Both the position numbers and the translations under genes were made by a program. A stretch of 64,000 bases of DNA. Source: Paenibacillus sp. JNUCC32 (GTDB taxonomy: Bacteria; Bacillota; Bacilli; Paenibacillales; Paenibacillaceae). Below, piece after piece: positions 8,163 to 17,624 of the stretch. The notes beneath the pieces were generated by a model. That model was given only the letters and a program-made list of their open reading frames with translations. It had not been told where the DNA came from and did no database searches. Each line of letters opens with the position of its first letter. Position 1 is the stretch's first letter. The stretch is from positions 2,232,001 to 2,296,000 of the forward strand of contig NZ_CP062260.1 of NCBI RefSeq assembly GCF_014863545.1. Direction: 5' to 3'.

Positions 8163-9992
8163 ATGAAGATCAGTAAACTGAAATTGAAGCATCAGATATG
8201 GCTTATCTTTTTTTTCTCCATCATCATTTTTACTGTCATGGAATTTTATTATTATTATAGTTTCTCTAATTTGACCCAAAAGAGAGCCGCCCATTACAGT
8301 AACCAGATGATAGAACAAACACGCCGCAAAATTGATTCTGCATTTAGTGATATCAGGGTTAGCACCAACATTGCGGTCAATAGCAGACGGGTTCAGGAAT
8401 TTTCTGTAGTGGATGATGATTACCAAAGGGCGTTTAACAGCGGTCCAAATGCATTGGATCTCATGGAATATATGAGATCCTTTAATTCGTATGTAGACGG
8501 AATCGTAATTAATGATATTCGGGGAAGACGGCTTTACAGTTCGGCATCAGCAAGCGGAGATATTTTTTTTCTTAATCGTTACGATACCTTTATCCAGAAG
8601 TATAAGGAAGATCCTTCGCTGCGGGACAAGGGGATGTTCACCTCGATTCTAAAAGACGACAGAACAGGAACGGAACAGTTTTTTTATATAGCGCCGATTG
8701 TGGAGGCCATCGGGGGAATCTATTTCTCCCAAATTACGGGTTACTGTACCGTTTTGGTCAATATGGACAAAATGCAGGGGCTTGTAGAAAATACGGAATT
8801 AACGCCCAACTCTACCTTGTACATTCTGAATAGCCGGGATGAGGTGATTGCCTCCACCAATTCCAATGCCCGAGGTGCGTTATTCAGGGAAGTTCTGTCT
8901 ATGGATAAGGGCATCCTGCTTAACGGGGTCAAAACAACGATCGATGGGGAAGATATTCTTGTCCAGGTTAAGGATTTGGAGCAGGCAAACGGGTGGCGGG
9001 TTGTGAGTATGATTCCAGTGCAAGAGCTTACTGCAGACATGAACCCTATACGGAAAGTCAGCATTATCGTGGGGATGGGGATGATTCTAAGCATGCTTAT
9101 CATGGGCAGTTTCTTTATGAACAATCTGATGCGTCCGGTGATGGGACTTGTGCTGGATATGAAGAGAGTGGGGAGCCGGGACATGGGCTTCCGCATTAAA
9201 GTCCGGTCTACCAATGAAGTAGGCATGCTGGCATGCGACATTAACCGGGTCATCAATGAAAGGGAAGAGATGGCAAGCGATATGATCAATACCCAAGCCA
9301 GATTATATGAATCTGAGCTGAGTCAGAAACAGGCGGAGTTTGCTGCCCTGCAAAGCCAGATCAACCCCCACTTTCTCTATAATACGCTCAATTGCATCAG
9401 CAGCATCGGATTGGAATACGGAAGCAGGGAGATCGCGCAAATCGCGTCTTGCATGTCCAAAATATTCCGGTACAGTATAAAAAAAGATAATCTTGTACGG
9501 GTAGAGGATGAACTGGACTGTATTCAGGCTTATATGAACATTATCGCCATCCGGTACGAGAATAAATTTATCATCGAGATCGATGTGGACGAGGGACTCC
9601 TGGAGATGCAAACCCCCAAGATGATTCTCCAACCCATTGTGGAGAATGCGGTCTATCATGGGCTGGAGCGGATGGATCTAGGGGGCCGGCTTCAAGTTAC
9701 CGGGAGCATAGATGCGCATGGGGACTTGTGCTTCCAAATCACGGATACCGGGAAGGGAATGGAGCCGGAGCAATTGGCTTCCCTTCAGGCTAAGCTGGGC
9801 ATGGCATCCCCTGAACCTGCACCAGATGGCCAACCTGCTACAAGCATCGGACTTTCCAATATCCATAACAGGCTCCGGCTATTGTTTGGAGAGGATTACG
9901 GGATCGCCATACAAAGCCAACTCGGCCATGGGACGACCGTGACCGTGAGGATTCCAAAGCTGCTAAACAACCGCAAACCTTCGGAAGAGTAA
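8163..9992 (+). CDS. Sensor histidine kinase (YesM-like)
   Basis: A 609-residue membrane kinase paired with the response regulator just upstream. The N-terminal transmembrane helix (about 12-32) is followed by an extracellular dCache-like sensing region, a second membrane segment near 295-318, a HAMP linker, the His_kinase region with phosphoacceptor H in QINPHFLYN, and an HATPase domain with N-box IVENAVYHG and GIGLSNIHNR-type glycine motifs. Such kinases sense extracellular sugars or the loaded binding protein and phosphorylate the partner regulator. ATG 8163 follows GGAGCGGCGG. Confidence 0.9.
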   Translation: MKISKLKLKHQIWLIFFFSIIIFTVMEFYYYYSFSNLTQKRAAHYSNQMIEQTRRKIDSAFSDIRVSTNIAVNSRRVQEFSVVDDDYQRAFNSGPNALDLMEYMRSFNSYVDGIVINDIRGRRLYSSASASGDIFFLNRYDTFIQKYKEDPSLRDKGMFTSILKDDRTGTEQFFYIAPIVEAIGGIYFSQITGYCTVLVNMDKMQGLVENTELTPNSTLYILNSRDEVIASTNSNARGALFREVLSMDKGILLNGVKTTIDGEDILVQVKDLEQANGWRVVSMIPVQELTADMNPIRKVSIIVGMGMILSMLIMGSFFMNNLMRPVMGLVLDMKRVGSRDMGFRIKVRSTNEVGMLACDINRVINEREEMASDMINTQARLYESELSQKQAEFAALQSQINPHFLYNTLNCISSIGLEYGSREIAQIASCMSKIFRYSIKKDNLVRVEDELDCIQAYMNIIAIRYENKFIIEIDVDEGLLEMQTPKMILQPIVENAVYHGLERMDLGGRLQVTGSIDAHGDLCFQITDTGKGMEPEQLASLQAKLGMASPEPAPDGQPATSIGLSNIHNRLRLLFGEDYGIAIQSQLGHGTTVTVRIPKLLNNRKPSEE

Positions 9993-10041
9993 GGTTATGT
10001 CGATAGCCGGACACACTCCCAACAATGTATTGTTTTTCTTC

Positions 10042-10081
10042 AGGACACATCCCTTCCATTGGGGATTGTGTCCTTTTTTTC
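10042..10081 (+). terminator. Intrinsic terminator after the two-component genes
   Basis: AGGACACATCCC pairs with GGGATTGTGTCCT across a short loop and is followed by a run of seven T. It ends the regulator/kinase transcript and insulates the GH43 gene, which has its own promoter. Confidence 0.85.
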
Positions 10082-10149
10082 TTCGAATTCCCGGCGATAA
10101 TAATCAGACGTTGAGATGGTTAAGTATAATCCGAAGGTCAAGACACTTT

Positions 10150-10215
10150 TTCTAAAACGGTTACCAAAACCATTTAAGATAGTACATTTTTTAAATTTTC
10201 TCTGAAAGTAGAATG
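10150..10215 (+). promoter_or_regulatory. Putative regulated promoter of the GH43 gene, twin of the one at 2955
   Basis: TTACCAAAA, ATTTAAG and AGTACATTTTTT are followed after the same 22-base gap by TAGAAT (10209-10214), matching the copy before the ABC transporter. The ATG at 10213 lies inside this -10 hexamer, so it cannot be the translational start if this is the promoter; the next start at 10252 is used instead. Confidence 0.6.
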
Positions 10216-10251
10216 AAGACATGGCTGAAAAAATCAATGACAGGGGGATGG

Positions 10252-13200
10252 ATGAGGTTGAAAGCGGTTTTATGGGATCGGAAAAGATTCAGGTATTTGC
10301 TGTTTTGTCTCGCAGTGCTGCTGATACTGCCACAATGGAACGGAGCGGCTATGGCGGCAGAGCAACCGCCAGATAGGGCGAATTTAGCATCCCGGCAGGA
10401 GGGAAAGGATGTGTCTGATTTCTACAATGTTATCATGCAAACAGGGGCCGATCCTTGGGTTTACAAGCATACGGACGGCTACTACTACAATGTCTTTGTC
10501 AATGCCAGCGGAATCATGATCCGCAGAACGAAGACCATTACCGGCATTGAGGCGGGCGAGAGAAGCCTTGCCTGGACACCGGTTAAGGGTACCATGTACA
10601 GTTCCAATGTTTGGGCGCCTGAAATGCACTATCTCAAAGATAACGACGGCCAATTCAAATGGTATATTTACTTCGCAGCCGACAACGGAACCAACGCAAA
10701 CCACCGTATGTACGTGCTGGAGAACACCAGTGATAATCCGATGACGGGAACCTGGAAGTTCAAAGGGAAGATTACCGATTCCACCGATCGTTGGGCAATT
10801 GACGGCACTGTGCTGACTGTAAATGAGGATCGCTATTTTATTTGGTCCGGCTGGGAGGAAACTGACGGAAGCTTTCAAAATTTATATATTGCAAAAATGA
10901 GCGATCCGCGGACCATCAGTTCAGAACGGGTCCTGATTTCAACGCCTGAATATGACTGGGAAACTTCCCCGGGGAGGATCAATGAAGGCCCCGAGGTCAC
11001 TATAAAGGGCGACACCATCAATCTGATCTATTCGGCCAACGGAAGCTGGACAGACAGTTACTCCCTCGGGTTGATCACGGCCAAGATTAGCGACAATTTA
11101 ATGAACCCTGGCTCCTGGGTAAAGCGGGATAAGCCGATCTTTTCTAGCGCCAATGGTGTTTATGGCCCTGGCCACCATAGTATCGTCTCATCTCCTGATG
11201 GTGCGGAGAACTGGATCATTTACCATGCTGCCCGCTGGCCGGGGTCAGGCTGGACCCGCAAAGTCTACGCACAGAAATTCACTTGGAATGACGACAATAC
11301 GCCGAACCTGGGAGCGCCGGTAGATCCGAACATACCGATTGCCATACCTTCCGGTGAGCCGATGCGGAAGCGCTATGAAGCGGAACATGCGTTGCTGGTG
11401 AAGGATCCGAATGGAGAAACTTTTCCGGCTGTCCTGCGGGAAAGCACCGCATCAGACGGGATGAAAATCGCGGGTATCAAGAACGCCAATGATTATGCAC
11501 AGTTTACAGTAAATGTGCCGGAGGCGGGATTCTATAACCTGTCCGTGCGCAATGCCAACGGCTCCCCCAATGCGGCGGATGCCTCCCATATATTGTCGGT
11601 CAACGGCAGCTCCGGTGCCAAATTGAACATCGTCTATTCTGGCCCGAATCGTTGGGGAGCCTCCACGGCGAAAGTCTTCCTTAAGGGAGGCGACAACATC
11701 ATCCGCTTCTCGAAAGGGAGCAATCTGGCCGAAATCGACAGTATGGATCTATTTAAGCTGGATACATCGGAAATTTTATTTGAATTCCCGGGATTCACCC
11801 TGGGGTTGAACGAAACCCGCAGTTTGCCCCTGTATACGGTTACGGGCGCTACCTATACCGCAATCGATACAGGAGCTATCTTCAGTTCTTCCGACACAAA
11901 GGTAGCCATTATTGATGAAGGGAATCAGATTAAAGCTGTCGGGGCGGGCAGTACGACAATTACCGCGACATATCATGGGAAAACAACAACGGCCGCGGTA
12001 ACCGTAGTCGCAGAGCCCAGATCGGTGCAGTCTCTTGACATGAGCGGATTGGACAGCGTCCTGACCAGCGGACAGCGAAGCCGTCCATTGCAGGTAACTG
12101 CTCTCTATAACAACTATGAAATGAAGAATGTGACAGCGGATACTCAGTATACCAGCAGCGATCCTGGGGTGGCCCGGATTGATACTGTCTCGGTCACCCC
12201 ATCGGTATACGCAGATAAACCGGGTACAGCTCTTATTACAGCCGAATACAACGGCAGCAAAACGGCAATCCAATTGACGGTAATCGAGGCTTCTGATGCA
12301 GTTCAGGTGGTTTCCGAAGTGAAGACTCCTTCCGGAGTGACTCCTGATCCGCCAAGCGTTGTGGATGTTGTATACAATAGCGAGTCGATGACGGTGGAAG
12401 TTGTCAGCTGGAAGCCAGAGGGGATGGACTTCAGCTCTCTTGGTACGGTTCAGGTGCCAGTCATTCTGAAGGTGGATGGCCGAGATATTCCTTCCACTGT
12501 ACCCGTAGAAGTTGTTGCAGGATGGGGCCTTGATGACATTGTGAATCAGCTCCGCAATAGACTGGCGAATTTCTCTTATCCGTTGGGCACGGGGTTAGGC
12601 AACTATAGCCAATCCAAGTATGACGCTTTTGTGGCCGAGGTGGATAAAGCAGAAGAGATGGCCTCCAACCCGGATCTGAGCAAAGAGCAGTTTGACGGGC
12701 AGCTGGATAATCTCGCTCAAGCGGAAGAGGCTCTGTTAGCTTCACTTAACCTCGTACAGGATGGCGTTGTCTATAAAGCTTACCGGGATTTCTCCGGCGA
12801 TACGGTAGGCAAATACCCTTACGGTATCACCACCGAAGATCTGACCAATGGAGCTACCGCAACGGTAAAGGAAGAGGACGGGAATAAATTTCTTCGACTG
12901 ACCACGACCGCTACCTCGGGCAAGGCAAACCTGTTCCTGCCATATACAGGCGAGGTAAAGGCTGGGGCGGATCAGCGCATCGTCATCGAATACCGCGCCA
13001 GATTAAACAGCAGCTTCCCATACGCGAATGGCGCCATGATGAGAAACGACAGCGGTACCGGCAATTATTCGATGGTCACTGCTTTTGATACCGGTAAGTT
13101 TATTGTACAGAACGGCGGATCCAAGAAAGCAGTCCAAAACGTGTCCTACAATACATGGTACAAAATCAAAATGGTGTCCAACTGGGATAACAAGACCTAC

Positions 13201-13356
13201 ACCGTCTACCTCGACGATGTTCCGGTAGCTACGGATTACAATTTCCGCCATACAGGCGGTGACAAGCTGATCGGACAACTGTTTGGGATTGACGGATACG
13301 CCAATGCCTCCATCGATTTTGATGATTTCAAAGCTATGGTCATAGGAGGACCATAG
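10252..13356 (+). CDS. Secreted multi-domain GH43 family glycoside hydrolase (arabinanase/arabinosidase-like)
   Basis: A secreted protein of about 1034 residues. A signal peptide with hydrophobic core ends near AMAAEQ. The five-bladed GH43 propeller follows (roughly residues 45-370): base region GADPWVYKH, VWAPEMHY, the pKa-setting RWAIDGT and acid region NEGPEV, then GPGHHSIV. After it come a CBM6/35-like domain (about 375-500, opening RYEAEHA), Big-2-like modules, a helical linker and a C-terminal beta-sandwich that may bind glycan. ATG 10252 follows AGGGGG; TTG 10258 is also possible. The frame stays open beyond TAG 13354, so a further module has been cut off. Confidence 0.85.
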   Translation: MRLKAVLWDRKRFRYLLFCLAVLLILPQWNGAAMAAEQPPDRANLASRQEGKDVSDFYNVIMQTGADPWVYKHTDGYYYNVFVNASGIMIRRTKTITGIEAGERSLAWTPVKGTMYSSNVWAPEMHYLKDNDGQFKWYIYFAADNGTNANHRMYVLENTSDNPMTGTWKFKGKITDSTDRWAIDGTVLTVNEDRYFIWSGWEETDGSFQNLYIAKMSDPRTISSERVLISTPEYDWETSPGRINEGPEVTIKGDTINLIYSANGSWTDSYSLGLITAKISDNLMNPGSWVKRDKPIFSSANGVYGPGHHSIVSSPDGAENWIIYHAARWPGSGWTRKVYAQKFTWNDDNTPNLGAPVDPNIPIAIPSGEPMRKRYEAEHALLVKDPNGETFPAVLRESTASDGMKIAGIKNANDYAQFTVNVPEAGFYNLSVRNANGSPNAADASHILSVNGSSGAKLNIVYSGPNRWGASTAKVFLKGGDNIIRFSKGSNLAEIDSMDLFKLDTSEILFEFPGFTLGLNETRSLPLYTVTGATYTAIDTGAIFSSSDTKVAIIDEGNQIKAVGAGSTTITATYHGKTTTAAVTVVAEPRSVQSLDMSGLDSVLTSGQRSRPLQVTALYNNYEMKNVTADTQYTSSDPGVARIDTVSVTPSVYADKPGTALITAEYNGSKTAIQLTVIEASDAVQVVSEVKTPSGVTPDPPSVVDVVYNSESMTVEVVSWKPEGMDFSSLGTVQVPVILKVDGRDIPSTVPVEVVAGWGLDDIVNQLRNRLANFSYPLGTGLGNYSQSKYDAFVAEVDKAEEMASNPDLSKEQFDGQLDNLAQAEEALLASLNLVQDGVVYKAYRDFSGDTVGKYPYGITTEDLTNGATATVKEEDGNKFLRLTTTATSGKANLFLPYTGEVKAGADQRIVIEYRARLNSSFPYANGAMMRNDSGTGNYSMVTAFDTGKFIVQNGGSKKAVQNVSYNTWYKIKMVSNWDNKTYTVYLDDVPVATDYNFRHTGGDKLIGQLFGIDGYANASIDFDDFKAMVIGGP

Positions 13357-13650
13357 GCTGCGCCAGAGGGTCTTGGGAAAGTCGATGAAACAGCGGCTGG
13401 CGCCAATGATGGACGCATCACCGGGGTGAATGATTCCGTGGAATGGTCTTCAGATCATAGGGTCGCCTGATTAAATGTAGAAGGTGATACACTTGCCAAT
13501 CTGCCGCCCGGAACGTACTGGGTTGGATACCGCGAAACGGATACACATAAAGCAAGTCCTTATGTGGAGTTCACTATTATGGCTTTTAATCAATCGATTC
13601 CTGTCACCGGTGTGAACCTGAACCAATCCAGTCCACCGGAAGAAAGGTAA
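13357..13650 (+). pseudogene. Severed C-terminal module of the GH43 protein
   Basis: Directly after the TAG stop the same frame goes on with AAPEGLGKVDETAAGANDG, then RITGVNDSVEWSSD, one further TGA at 13468-13470, LANLPPGTYWVGYRETDTH, and ends at TAA 13648. The pattern GxITGV..EWS....LPPGTYWVxYxxTxTHxAS resembles the Ig-like or FN3-like modules that Paenibacillus exoenzymes often carry near their C-terminus. It is no longer translated as part of the enzyme unless the TAG is read through. Confidence 0.65.
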
Positions 13651-13821
13651 ATGTTTTAGTTGTCATGGATACACAAAAATAAATATAATGCAAAGGAGAA
13701 GCTTTGGCTTGTAATCTCAATGTCTGTTAGAGTTCAGCCTATTACTAACATCTTCAAGTGTGTTCTTCAACGCTGAAAACACCGCTTACCATCTCAAGTT
13801 GAAAACAATCCCTGAAATATG

Positions 13822-13862
13822 AGAGAGCCGATAACCGCGTAATAGGGTTATCGGCTCTCTGT
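13822..13862. terminator. Bidirectional terminator hairpin
   Basis: AGAGAGCCGATAACC pairs with GGTTATCGGCTCTCT around an 8-9 base loop. It lies between the rightward GH43 relic and the leftward hydrolase gene, and can serve either. Confidence 0.75.
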
Positions 13863-13912
13863 CTGTACAACTAGCTCTTTGACATGCGTTTATCAGCAAC
13901 CGCTTGGTTATG

Positions 13913-15049
13913 TCACTTGTTGCTGGTCTTCTTGATCAAGTCCACGCCATCGTATGCCAGACTTTCCACACTTGCGGCCTTCTGCAGTATGTAATGATCA
14001 AAAAAGTTCTTGGTATAGTCTGTAACAAGATTTCGCATCTCCACAGCATCCCGTTCGCCTCTGAGTTCCTCATTAACACTGGTAAACACGATGTCGCAGT
14101 AATCTAAATGCGCAACACGATCAACAGAGAAATAATAGGTTTCCATGCTATTGTTAGCGCCAATTATCGCATTCATGTTATAGTTAGGTTCGCAAAACAG
14201 TAGCAAGAAGGGTTTCTTTAGGTCGCTGCCCTGAAGGCCGAACGCGCCGCTATCCAAGCCAATCCCGCAGGCGAACCGGTCGTCGTCCCGGCAAACCATC
14301 GCCGTCGTAGGCCCTCCATAAGAATGTCCGACTATGCCCATGCCGAAGTCAAGCAACAATCTTCCCTTAAAGATGGAATTCAGCTCTCCAGAGTCCAGTT
14401 TATAAAGATAATCGGCTACATACCTTACATCTTCTGCCTGTAATTCGCTATACTCTGTTAACTTGGCAAGTATCGGCAGTGTAAGCACGTTTTGGCACAT
14501 CTCAATGGCTGTTTCATCGTCAGGCCGCATCTCCATCTTACCAGCCAACGCCACCATCTCCGGATCTTCAGAAAACGCCATAATGACATCCGAAAAATCC
14601 TTTGATACATTAAACAGGCGCCCATCTTTACGCTTATACATCGTGCTATTCTGATGCCCGATGCTTACCACAACATATCCCATGCTTGCCAAGTCAGTAC
14701 AGATCACGGTACCCCATTCTGGAGAACCGCCCCCGCCGCAGACATAGAATAATACCGGATAGCGCTTTTCCTTCCAGGAGAGAGCAAGATCGTCGTAACA
14801 CTGGGTCTTGATATCTATAGAGTAAGCATCCTTCAACGGAGCGAGAAGTGGCTGCTCATCAAGCATTTCGTAGACTTCAGGAAACATGTACGTTGATGTA
14901 GTCTTACCTTCGCTACTGTCGGACGGATAGTACACAAACGCAGTCAGTTCTCTTATTGAATGATCTGATGCCGTATACTCAAAATCCATCTGGGTTCGAC
15001 CGACAGCATAGCTGCCGATTGGTTCTGGAAATGCGTCAAAAGTTTTCAT
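13913..15049 (-). CDS. Alpha/beta hydrolase, platelet-activating-factor acetylhydrolase-like
   Basis: A 378-residue alpha/beta-hydrolase without signal peptide. The nucleophile elbow GHSYGG places the catalytic serine at residue 243; D266 (GLDSGAF) and H314 (VAHLDY) are good candidates for the rest of the triad. An oxyanion-type CGGGGSPEWG segment lies near residue 104. The layout resembles PAF-acetylhydrolase isoform II or dienelactone-type esterases; substrate unknown. It reads in the same direction as the TetR gene 111 bp upstream, which probably controls it. Confidence 0.75.
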   Translation of the reverse strand: MKTFDAFPEPIGSYAVGRTQMDFEYTASDHSIRELTAFVYYPSDSSEGKTTSTYMFPEVYEMLDEQPLLAPLKDAYSIDIKTQCYDDLALSWKEKRYPVLFYVCGGGGSPEWGTVICTDLASMGYVVVSIGHQNSTMYKRKDGRLFNVSKDFSDVIMAFSEDPEMVALAGKMEMRPDDETAIEMCQNVLTLPILAKLTEYSELQAEDVRYVADYLYKLDSGELNSIFKGRLLLDFGMGIVGHSYGGPTTAMVCRDDDRFACGIGLDSGAFGLQGSDLKKPFLLLFCEPNYNMNAIIGANNSMETYYFSVDRVAHLDYCDIVFTSVNEELRGERDAVEMRNLVTDYTKNFFDHYILQKAASVESLAYDGVDLIKKTSNK

Positions 15050-15160
15050 TTTCTTGTTCCCCCCTAATACTAAAAGTGGCGAATGTGAAATACATACATT
15101 GCGCTATAAGCGCTTTTCAAAACTGTGAAACGATTACATCCAATCCTCGGTGAATCATAT

Positions 15161-15820
15161 CTACTCCTTGGCTTTCTTGAGATCGCGAACCATTTCAGCA
15201 TATTTATGATCTTCAAGCAGCCCATGACTCATAAAGTCAGTAAAATACTTGCTAATCTTATGTTGCAGCGTAGAGTCCTTAATATTGAATTCCCTAAAAA
15301 ACATGACTAAATTAAACTGCATCGACTCAAACATAAAAGAAATAAGGTCGTCGTCAATATCAGGTCGGAGATATCCATCAACTCTCATTCGGCGTAAAAT
15401 GTCCTTGATTAAGGGGAATGACTCGCCCTTCAGCACATTCAGATATATTTTAAGCAAAATGTTCTCAGGAATGTTTAAAAGTGTTTCAGTGAGTTTGATT
15501 TCCAACTCATTCAGCGGCTCGGTCACAATGCCATTAACGCTACCAAATAAGCCAGTAAGGAAAAACTGGAGGAGGGAATCTTCATTACTGTTATTAAAAT
15601 ACGCAGCTCTTTTCTGGGTCACATTACGTATTAAGAGACAATATAAGTCATCTTTGTCTTCAAAATACCGATAAAATGTTCCGGGGTGCATGGACAAACT
15701 ATCCAAAACCATCTTCATAGTTATATCCTCGTAAAGATGATCAACAAAAAGATGCATAGCGCTTTTAGATATTTCCTCGCGCCTTGCTTCATCTAAACGA
15801 AAGAAAGTACTTTTTGGCAT
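15161..15820 (-). CDS. TetR family transcriptional regulator
   Basis: A 219-residue TetR repressor: residues 1-55 carry the DNA-binding domain with recognition helix MHPGTFYRYFEDKDDLY, and the rest is a helical ligand pocket. It lies upstream of, and co-directional with, the hydrolase at 13913. Its own promoter (15857-15885) overlaps an inverted repeat, which suggests autoregulation. Confidence 0.85.
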   Translation of the reverse strand: MPKSTFFRLDEARREEISKSAMHLFVDHLYEDITMKMVLDSLSMHPGTFYRYFEDKDDLYCLLIRNVTQKRAAYFNNSNEDSLLQFFLTGLFGSVNGIVTEPLNELEIKLTETLLNIPENILLKIYLNVLKGESFPLIKDILRRMRVDGYLRPDIDDDLISFMFESMQFNLVMFFREFNIKDSTLQHKISKYFTDFMSHGLLEDHKYAEMVRDLKKAKE

Positions 15821-15842
15821 AGATTACTCCTTTATGTGAGGC

Positions 15843-15885
15843 GTGAATTGATTCACACTATAACGGTATTTAATTCACATGTCAA
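15843..15885 (-). promoter_or_regulatory. Promoter and operator of the TetR/hydrolase unit
   Basis: On the minus strand a consensus -35 TTGACA (15880-15885) is separated by 17 bases from a -10 TATAGT (15857-15862). Immediately downstream lies the near-palindrome GTGAATCAATTCAC (15843-15856), and a further GTGAATT half-site sits inside the spacer. A repressor bound there would cover the start of transcription. Confidence 0.65.
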
Positions 15886-16001
15886 GCAGTGTTGAAATAT
15901 TAAAATCATAATAAAAGATTTATATGAACTGAAAAGGACGGGACAAATTAAATAAGGTACAACTTGCTGATCGATTGTATTTTTAGAAGGAAGCTAAGAA
16001 C

Positions 16002-16115
16002 ATGGAATGGCCATCCATAAGCGATTTCCTCGATGTCCCATCGCATCTTACAGGAGAAAACATTGCTATCGCAGTAGTTGATGGGTATTTTCCTTTTCCA
16101 CCTCACCTGATATAA
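16002..16115 (+). pseudogene. Fragment of a subtilisin-like (S8) protease
   Basis: A 37-codon frame beginning MEWPSISDF and containing LTGENIAIAVVDGYF, which resembles the start of an S8 catalytic domain (G-x-x-I/V-A-V-x-D around the catalytic aspartate). It ends at TAA 16113 with no matching continuation, so it is read as a relic. A GAAGGA ribosome site precedes it. It abuts the first repeat of the accessory region. Confidence 0.45.
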
Positions 16116-16169
16116 CAACAAACAATCAACGTGCAACTGCATCATATTAACCAAACAGAGAAACGTATT

Positions 16170-16350
16170 TTTAACATCTATTAGAAGCCGCTAATTATGC
16201 GGCTTGTTTGAATTGATGTTATCAAGTTCTTGTCAAAACACAATGACAAGAACTTGATAACATTCCCGACTGATGACAAGAACATGGTTACATTCCGAAA
16301 AGAATATCATCGACGGTGGTAGACGTCCTTTGATTAAACTAACGGGCATT
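16170..16350 (+). repeat. Family 1 repeat, subtype B (no intact left end)
   Basis: Terminator-like hairpin AGCCGCTAATTATGCGGCTT, then the inverted pair GTTATCAAGTTCTTGTC / GACAAGAACTTGATAAC, a further GACAAGAACATGGTTACATT site, and the tail TTAAACTAACGGGCA. The TGTCG left end is missing. The closest relative is 43934-44128, which shares the TTATCAAG arms. Confidence 0.8.
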
Positions 16351-16539
16351 ATTGTTTAATTTACCATCCTTCGTTAAATTAAATTAGTATTCAGTCAGGC
16401 CAGAACTGTGCACATTAGCAATCCATGAGAAACCGGACATACTGTTGGATGATAAAATCTAGACATAAAGAAGGCTGCATATGGAACGTGCAATCTTGAT
16501 GATGAATGTGCGAGAAAACCAGGGAGGAGAGTCAGTTGC

Positions 16540-17076
16540 ATGGCAAAGATCGTTTTCGCATTGAACCAGTCTCTGGACGGATTCGTTGACCACGACCACA
16601 CGGCATTTCAGCCCGACCCCGTGCTATTCCGTCATTTCATCGACGACGTGCGCGGCCTCCCAGGCATCCTGTACGGGCGCCGTATGTACGAGACCATGCG
16701 GTATTGGGACGGAGACCATTTAGAATGGGATGCGCCGGAACGGGAATACGCAGCGGCGTGGCAAAGCAAACCGAAGTGGGTGGTGTCGAGGACGTTAAAG
16801 TCCGTCGGTCCAAACGCTTCTCTGATCGAGGGCGACCTCGCAGCGGCCATACGTGGGCTGAAGGCTCAGCATGAAGGAAAGATTGAAGTTGCCGGACCGG
16901 AGTTGGCCCACAGTCTAACGGAGCTCGGTCTCGTTGATGAGTATCGACTCTATCTCCATCCAGTCGTGCTGGGTCACGGCAAGCCGTTCTTCGCCGGTCC
17001 GCGGCCGCCGCTGCGCCTCGTGGCAAGCGATCGAATTGGCGAGAAGGTGATAAGGTTGACCTACGTTCCAGCTTAG
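16540..17076 (+). CDS. Dihydrofolate reductase family protein (RibD C-terminal-like)
   Basis: A 178-residue protein of the RibD_C/DHFR-like fold (YyaP/YwjB group): MAKIVFALNQSLDGFVD at the N-terminus, LYGRRMYETM and a C-terminal LHPVVLGHGKPFF. These proteins bind NADPH; no reaction is known for most, and it is not the folate-pathway FolA. GTTGCATGG start with GGAGGAG upstream. It stands alone between a family 1 and a family 2 repeat. Confidence 0.8.
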   Translation: MAKIVFALNQSLDGFVDHDHTAFQPDPVLFRHFIDDVRGLPGILYGRRMYETMRYWDGDHLEWDAPEREYAAAWQSKPKWVVSRTLKSVGPNASLIEGDLAAAIRGLKAQHEGKIEVAGPELAHSLTELGLVDEYRLYLHPVVLGHGKPFFAGPRPPLRLVASDRIGEKVIRLTYVPA

Positions 17077-17400
17077 TGTGCGGTTGACCCAACGGCCTAA
17101 AGGGCACGTTACTTTAATAGGGATTCTCCTTCTGTAGCGGCAGTCAGAGGATCTCTTATTCTTTGAAATTTGTTCAGTTATGTGAAATGACATAGTTATT
17201 AATGGAATTGACGATTGACCTTCGTTGGAAGCAAAGTTATCCGTAACAACGGAATCTCATTCATTAAATGCTTATAATAAGTTTATACCAGCTTGTGGAA
17301 GTAAGAGCTGAGCAGAATCCCAAGTATTTATTTTAGTATAATGCCCTATTAAGAAATGCTTAATTAAGACAAAGCAGTGAAGGCAAATTGAATTTTCCAT
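17077..17400. other. Intergenic stretch without recognisable gene
   Basis: AT-rich DNA after the RibD-like gene. No frame with a ribosome site and family resemblance was seen on either strand. It leads into the family 2 hairpin at 17401. Confidence 0.5.
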
Positions 17401-17478
17401 TAAAGTAACGGGAAACGAAAGCACGATCAAAATAAGAAAGCAGCTGATCACCTAGATCAGCTGCTTTTGTTGTAGTAG
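17401..17478 (+). repeat. Family 2 hairpin repeat
   Basis: Conserved lead GTAACGGGAAACGAAAGC, then the hairpin AAAGCAGCTGATC / GATCAGCTGCTTTT. The same lead-plus-hairpin plan recurs at 26648, 32047, 46338, 57085 and 61541. The hairpin followed by TTTTG could also terminate transcription. Confidence 0.75.
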
Positions 17479-17624
17479 CAGGAAGAATTTTACATATTCC
17501 TTTATTTGGTGTAATATATGAAATAAAAAGGAGTAGACGAACGGTTACAGAGTGAAAAGTGAGAATGTATTCTAAAAGATTTACAAGAAAAAAGATAAAT
17601 TATTGAGCTGAAAGGTGGAAAACG

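Noticed and set aside
8741..9289. 182-codon frame antisense to the sensor kinase
   Set aside because: Low-complexity Ile/Ser/Met-rich product from reverse reading of the membrane and HAMP region; no ribosome site.
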